A stretch of DNA of 11,505 bases from an uncultured Clostridia bacterium (lineage in GTDB: Bacteria > Bacillota > Clostridia > Oscillospirales > Ruminococcaceae): positions 1 through 11,505 of the forward strand of contig CAMWVO010000027.1 in NCBI GenBank assembly GCA_947177695.1. Direction: 5' to 3'. Every line of letters begins with the position of its first letter. Position 1 is the stretch's first letter. This document shows, one piece after another, positions 8,291-11,505 of the stretch. Both the position numbers and the translations under genes were made by a program. The notes beneath the pieces are model-generated. The model did not search any database. It worked only from the letters and a program-made list of their open reading frames with translations, and had not been told where the DNA came from.

Positions 8291-9079
8291 ATGCGTTTTT
8301 TGAAAAACCGTTTTGTAATAGGCTGTTTGTGTATTATTGCGGCATTTGCCATAGGCTTTATAGGAGTGCCGCTGTTGTCAAGCTCTGCCAGTCAAAAAAT
8401 AACCGTTGTTATTGCAAGAGACTTCATTCCAAAGGGAAGCGAGATCAGCATCGCTATGCTTACAGAGCACAATATAAGCCGAGGAGACGTTCCGTATGCC
8501 TCCGGAAGCTTTTATACTGTAATAAATCAAAGCGGAAACGCTTCCGATACGGCGGTTTTTACACAAAACAGCGGGAAAATATATGCGTCATGCGATATTT
8601 ACGCAAATGATATAATTACTTCTCAAAAAATCTCATCGCAATATCCTTATACCGATATGGCTATAAGAACTCTTGATGATAACCGCTTTGCGGTTTCGGC
8701 AGGGGTTTCCTCATTGTCAGCCGGTGTCGCGGGAAAAATCAGAGAGGGCGATGTTCTCACATTACTTATTTATTCCGACAATGACAGCGTTTTTATTGAC
8801 TCATATCTTAATTATGTCAAAGTAATTTCAGTTTCCAATTCAGAAGCCTCTGACATAAGCGACAATGCCGAATCCGGCGGAAGCAAAATTCCATCGGTTA
8901 TTACCTTTGAACTTGATCTTGATCAAGCTATGCTTTTGGCTGAATATAACAGCAGCTATGGGATACATTATGCGCTTGCGGCAAGGGCAGATACCGAAAA
9001 AGCGGAACAATTGCTCGGCAAACAAAATGAACTGCTTAAAGATGGGCATAAATACAGCAGACTGGGGGAAGAAAAGTGA
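8291..9079 (+). CDS. SAF-domain CpaB/RcpC-like membrane protein
   Basis: 262 residues. MRFLKNR is followed by one hydrophobic helix (about 8-30), an uncleaved signal anchor or signal peptide, so the bulk should face outward. Residues about 36-115 match a SAF domain: VVIARDFIPKGSEIS, then AMLTEHNISRGDVP, then a late strand with a second entry signature (IYASCDIYANDIIT). Residues about 130-232 follow the RcpC/CpaB pattern: the FAVSAGVSSLSAGVAG strand with REGDVLTLLIYSD, then YLNYVKVISV, VITFELDLDQAMLLAEY and IHYALAAR. CpaB/RcpC is a Tad pilus assembly component, best known in diderms next to the secretin. Here no secretin is seen, so it may instead organise the cell-wall passage of the apparatus; that role is inferred. 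It is coupled to the ATPase gene that follows by a GTGA overlap. The SAF part carries a Ser/Asn-rich insertion (about 79-95). Confidence 0.85.
   Translation: MRFLKNRFVIGCLCIIAAFAIGFIGVPLLSSSASQKITVVIARDFIPKGSEISIAMLTEHNISRGDVPYASGSFYTVINQSGNASDTAVFTQNSGKIYASCDIYANDIITSQKISSQYPYTDMAIRTLDDNRFAVSAGVSSLSAGVAGKIREGDVLTLLIYSDNDSVFIDSYLNYVKVISVSNSEASDISDNAESGGSKIPSVITFELDLDQAMLLAEYNSSYGIHYALAARADTEKAEQLLGKQNELLKDGHKYSRLGEEK
9064..9071 (+). promoter_or_regulatory. Ribosome binding site of the CpaE-like gene
   Basis: GGGGGAAG within the end of the CpaB-like gene, four bases before the GTG at 9076. It supports GTG as the start and coupling to the preceding stop (GTGA at 9076-9079). Confidence 0.6.
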
Positions 9080-9867
9080 GCGCAAAAATCATAACGGTCT
9101 GGGGAAGTCCTGCAAGCGGAAAAACAATTTTATCACTTGCATTGGGCGCCTGCATTTCGTCTGATAAAAAAAATGCAGTTATTCTGAATGGGGACAAGCT
9201 TGTTCCGGGATTATCCGTGTATATGCCCAGAGGTAAATTTACTTCCGCTGATTCGATAGGTCCGCTTCTTATGTCAAACAGGTACACCGACGTTGAGCTG
9301 GCTCAGCGAATAAAGCCGCACGACAAGACGGAATATCTTGCTTTTATGGGGCTGTCTTCCGCCGAAAATTATATTACATATAATGAATTTTCAAAAGAAA
9401 GCGTTATTCACTTAATAAACAAGCTAAGTGCGCAAACTGATTATCTTATTATTGACGGAACATCAAATCCTCTTGAAAATATGGTTACGCTTACGGGCTT
9501 GGAAATATCGGACGCTGTAATACGCGTCATGACCGCGGACGCAAAGGGTATTGCATACATGAAAGCGGCACAGAACATCTATAGAGATGAGCGGTTCAGA
9601 TATGAAGAACATATTAAAGTTCTCGGAAACGTAAAAAATATTTCTCCTGAAACGGAGATCATGTCTATTATGGGGAATTTTGATTTTATTTTGGGTTATT
9701 CTTATGAAGCCGAAAATAAAATGATCGCAGGAGAACTTATTAAAAATTTCGGACGCAGCGACGGGATAAAATTTGAAAAGAAAATATCCGATATTTACAA
9801 TTCACTTGCAGTCGGTTCGGCAGATAACAAAGATAAAACATCAGACAGGAAAGGTAAAAATAAATGA
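9076..9867 (+). CDS. CpaE/TadZ-like P-loop ATPase (ParA/MinD superfamily)
   Basis: 263 residues, cytoplasmic. A Walker A loop GSPASGKT (10-17) follows the first strand KIITVW. Strand NAVILNGD (33-40) supplies the switch-type Asp40. The Walker B strand is DYLIID (122-127). C-terminal strands DAVIRVMTAD (146-155) and FDFILGYS (202-209) complete a MinD/ParA-like fold. The deviant-Walker signature lysine (K in KGGxGKT) is missing: Ser11 is at that place. Such changes are common in CpaE/TadZ, which position Tad machines at the pole or membrane rather than segregate DNA. Placement between CpaB-like and CpaF-like genes supports this. The C-terminus ends in a basic, Lys/Asp-rich tail (about 250-263), possibly flexible or membrane-contacting. 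GTG start overlapping the previous stop; the end overlaps the cpaF-like gene by ATGA. A generic AAA ATPase cannot be ruled out by sequence alone. Confidence 0.82.
   Translation: MSAKIITVWGSPASGKTILSLALGACISSDKKNAVILNGDKLVPGLSVYMPRGKFTSADSIGPLLMSNRYTDVELAQRIKPHDKTEYLAFMGLSSAENYITYNEFSKESVIHLINKLSAQTDYLIIDGTSNPLENMVTLTGLEISDAVIRVMTADAKGIAYMKAAQNIYRDERFRYEEHIKVLGNVKNISPETEIMSIMGNFDFILGYSYEAENKMIAGELIKNFGRSDGIKFEKKISDIYNSLAVGSADNKDKTSDRKGKNK
9848..9854 (+). promoter_or_regulatory. Ribosome binding site of the CpaF-like gene
   Basis: AGGAAAG lies nine bases before the ATG at 9864, inside the end of the CpaE-like gene. The start overlaps the previous stop as ATGA. Confidence 0.55.
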
Positions 9868-11297
9868 GCATTGATTTGGAAGATTTTATCGGACAGAAAA
9901 GCAGCAATTATCTGAATAATAAAGAAATATTTAAATCCACGTCAGAGAGTGATATTGACAAATATAATGAAGGCAAGGGTTTTTCGTTCCGTTATTATGC
10001 GGATATTTTAAAAGATGTTCAAGCTTTTATGGCAACTACATATCAGGATATTCTGGCTTCGGATATGACAAAGACAGATAAATCGCTTGTTAAGGAGTAT
10101 ATAAATCAGTACCTTATAACACAAAATATCCGCTGCCGGGAATGTCATGATTTGAATGAATTAGTTGATAAGCTTTACAAGGATATGGCGGAATTTTCAT
10201 TCATTACAGACTGGTTAGATAACGCAGGAGAGTACAAGCTTGAGGAAATAAATATAAACTCATGGGACGATATTGAAATAATTGCTGACGGGACTAAATT
10301 CAAATCCAACGAAAAATTTAACGATCCGCAGCACGCAGTTGATGTTGTCCGCAGAATGCTTCAGGTAAGCAATACAGTTATTGATGACGGTAATCCTACG
10401 GCAATAGGTTCATTGGCTAAAAATATTCGTATTTCGGCGCTTAAAAGTCCTGTGCTTGATGAGGACACGGGCATATCCGCTTCAATAAGGATAGTAGGTT
10501 CAAAGGCGCTGTCGCGTGAAAAGCTGTCGGAAGGAACAGCTACCGACAGAATGCTTGAGTTTCTTTCGTCGGCATTAAGATATGGCATAAGCATTTGTAT
10601 AGCAGGAAATACGGGTTCAGGCAAGACTTCTACGGCGGGCTGGCTTCTTTCAACCATACCTGATGATAAGCGCATTTATACAATTGAAGAGGGAAGCCGT
10701 GAATTTGACCTTATAAGACGGAACAATGACGGAACAGTGAGGAACAGCGTTGTCCATACACTGACCAAATCAACCGTTGACGGCAATAACGATGTTACAC
10801 AAGAGGATCTGCTGGACTTTTCACTTCGTTTTGATCCCGATATTATATGTGTTGGCGAAATGAGAAGCCGTGAGGCATTTGCTGCACAGGAAGCATCAAG
10901 AACGGGTCATACGGTCATAACAACGATCCACGCCAAAACTGCGGCGGGAGCTTATATGAGAATGACTACACTTGCAAAAAGAGCGTATGAATTTTCTGAT
11001 GAAACATTGATGAAGCTTATGGTCGAAGCGTTTCCTATTATTGTTTATCAGCGGCAGCTTGAGGATCGCAGCCGCAAAATTACCGAAATAATAGAGGGAG
11101 AGGATTATCGCGACGGCATTTTGGTTTACCGCACTTTATTCAGATATGTGGTGGACGAAAACATTGTTGAAGACGGCAAAACCACTGTGGTCGGACATTT
11201 TGAAGAACCGTCAGGAATCAGCAGCCGTCTGTATGATGAGTTTTTACAGAACGGCGCAGAAAAGCGGATTGTTGATATGTTTTACAAAAGCAAATAA
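9864..11297 (+). CDS. cpaF: CpaF/TadA-type secretion ATPase
   Basis: 477 residues. This is the cytoplasmic hexameric motor of Tad/type II-like systems (VirB11/PulE superfamily), which powers pilin assembly or secretion at a TadB/TadC platform. The N-terminal part (about 40-240) includes LEEININSWDDIEII (126-139), equivalent to the family's EIMINGPDEI segment. The C-terminal motor carries Walker A GNTGSGKT (248-255), an Asp-box equivalent TIEEGSREFDL (273-283), an atypical Walker B with CVGEMRSREA (329-338, Glu332) and His box residues His349 and His356 (TGHT...TIHAKT). All key residues for ATP hydrolysis appear present. The stretch LMVEAFPIIVYQRQLEDRSRKITEI (385-409, described by its ends LMVEAFP and RKITEI) is typical of the Gram-positive CpaF subgroup. 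The C-terminal ~50 residues after EDG (436-438) form a short extension. It is translated from an ATGA overlap with the CpaE-like gene. Identity is firm; what it exports or assembles is not known. Confidence 0.95.
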   Translation: MSIDLEDFIGQKSSNYLNNKEIFKSTSESDIDKYNEGKGFSFRYYADILKDVQAFMATTYQDILASDMTKTDKSLVKEYINQYLITQNIRCRECHDLNELVDKLYKDMAEFSFITDWLDNAGEYKLEEININSWDDIEIIADGTKFKSNEKFNDPQHAVDVVRRMLQVSNTVIDDGNPTAIGSLAKNIRISALKSPVLDEDTGISASIRIVGSKALSREKLSEGTATDRMLEFLSSALRYGISICIAGNTGSGKTSTAGWLLSTIPDDKRIYTIEEGSREFDLIRRNNDGTVRNSVVHTLTKSTVDGNNDVTQEDLLDFSLRFDPDIICVGEMRSREAFAAQEASRTGHTVITTIHAKTAAGAYMRMTTLAKRAYEFSDETLMKLMVEAFPIIVYQRQLEDRSRKITEIIEGEDYRDGILVYRTLFRYVVDENIVEDGKTTVVGHFEEPSGISSRLYDEFLQNGAEKRIVDMFYKSK

Positions 11298-11307
11298 AGT
11301 TATAAGC

Positions 11308-11315
11308 GGAGGGAG
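11308..11315 (+). promoter_or_regulatory. Ribosome binding site of the TadB-like gene
   Basis: GGAGGGAG lies close before the ATG at 11319 in the 21-base gap after cpaF. It favours this start over the in-frame ATG at 11337. Confidence 0.75.
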
Positions 11316-11318
11316 ATC

Positions 11319-11505
11319 ATGCATATTTTAAGCGGAATGTTTGTTTTTTTAGCAATTTGCGGATCGTTTATATTATTTGATATAACGCCGCGGAAAACAT
11401 TAAAAGATTTTAAAACACTGATAAGCCATATAAGACATTATTACCGGAACAAAAAATATGCTAAAAGAATACCTATAAAAAAGCAAATTGAAATAGTTAC
11501 AGTAG
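11319..11505 (+). CDS. Start of a probable TadB-like (T2SF) membrane platform protein (3' end outside window)
   Basis: Only the first 62 codons are visible. They begin with a hydrophobic segment (about residues 3-20, GMFVFLAICGSFILF), then DITPRKTLKDF and a strongly basic amphipathic stretch up to the window edge, with many Lys/Arg and YYRNKKYAKR. Gram-positive TadB-like type II secretion F proteins next to cpaF commonly start with one helix followed by a basic cytoplasmic linker of this kind, before the conserved T2SSF domain. The domain itself is not in the window, so the call rests on position after cpaF, the clear Shine-Dalgarno site and the N-terminal pattern. The gene was too short to list as complete. 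A different inner-membrane component is possible. Confidence 0.6.
   Translation, partial: MHILSGMFVFLAICGSFILFDITPRKTLKDFKTLISHIRHYYRNKKYAKRIPIKKQIEIVTV

Noticed and set aside
8329..8610. Second + strand frame of 93 codons inside the CpaB-like gene
   Set aside because: Its translation is Arg/Cys/Tyr-rich as expected of a shifted frame of AT-rich coding DNA; the SAF/RcpC pattern is in the other frame.
9166..9173. Run of eight A residues as a possible phase-variation or frameshift site
   Set aside because: It encodes ordinary Lys-Lys-Asn codons in an intact gene of an AT-rich genome, with no slippery heptamer followed by a clear hairpin.
10361..10675. Minus-strand open frame of 104 codons opposite cpaF
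   Set aside because: It is a shadow of the conserved CpaF motor region including the Walker A codons.

Overview
The window looks like chromosomal DNA from a low-to-moderate G+C Gram-positive bacterium, most likely a member of the Clostridia (Ruminococcaceae/Oscillospiraceae/Lachnospiraceae type). The signs are AT-rich coding sequence, strong Shine-Dalgarno sites just before several starts, GTG starts fused to the preceding stop, and an EssC/YukB-type secretion ATPase. No rRNA, tRNA, insertion sequence, CRISPR array or long non-coding stretch is present. All eight genes lie on the + strand. They are separated by gaps of 20-22 bases or overlap by 4-8 bases, so the window reads as the interior of one long operon whose promoter and terminator both lie outside.

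Layout. (1) Bases 2-2347: the 3' part of a large, aromatic-rich, beta-rich protein of unknown function. Its reading frame is open to the left edge, so the apparent ATG at 257 is internal. (2) 2344-3450: a zinc-ribbon protein with a degenerate protein-kinase fold (pseudokinase), coupled to gene 1 by a GTGA overlap. (3) 3473-8026: a 1517-residue EssC-type type VII secretion (T7SSb) coupling ATPase, with FHA-like N-terminus, membrane hairpin, degenerate D0 domain and three FtsK/SpoIIIE-like modules, of which only the first looks fully intact. (4) 8019-8270: an 83-residue YukD/EsaB-like ubiquitin-fold protein overlapping the end of essC. (5) 8291-9079: a membrane-anchored SAF/CpaB(RcpC)-like protein. 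(6) 9076-9867: a CpaE/TadZ-like P-loop ATPase. (7) 9864-11297: a CpaF/TadA-type secretion ATPase. (8) 11319-right edge: the beginning of what is probably a TadB-like membrane platform protein.

The notable point is that two machines normally treated as separate share one tightly packed operon. One is the core of a T7SSb apparatus (EssC, the EsaB/YukD-like protein, and a pseudokinase that could stand in for EssB/YukC). The other is the cytoplasmic and inner-membrane core of a Tad pilus/type II-like motor (CpaB, CpaE, CpaF, probable TadB). No WXG100 substrate, EsaA, EssA, prepilin, prepilin peptidase or secretin is encoded in this window. The working hypothesis is a composite envelope-secretion or surface-appendage apparatus, with the large first protein as a possible exported component or surface tip. 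That function is inference from gene order; the family assignments rest on motifs visible in the sequence.
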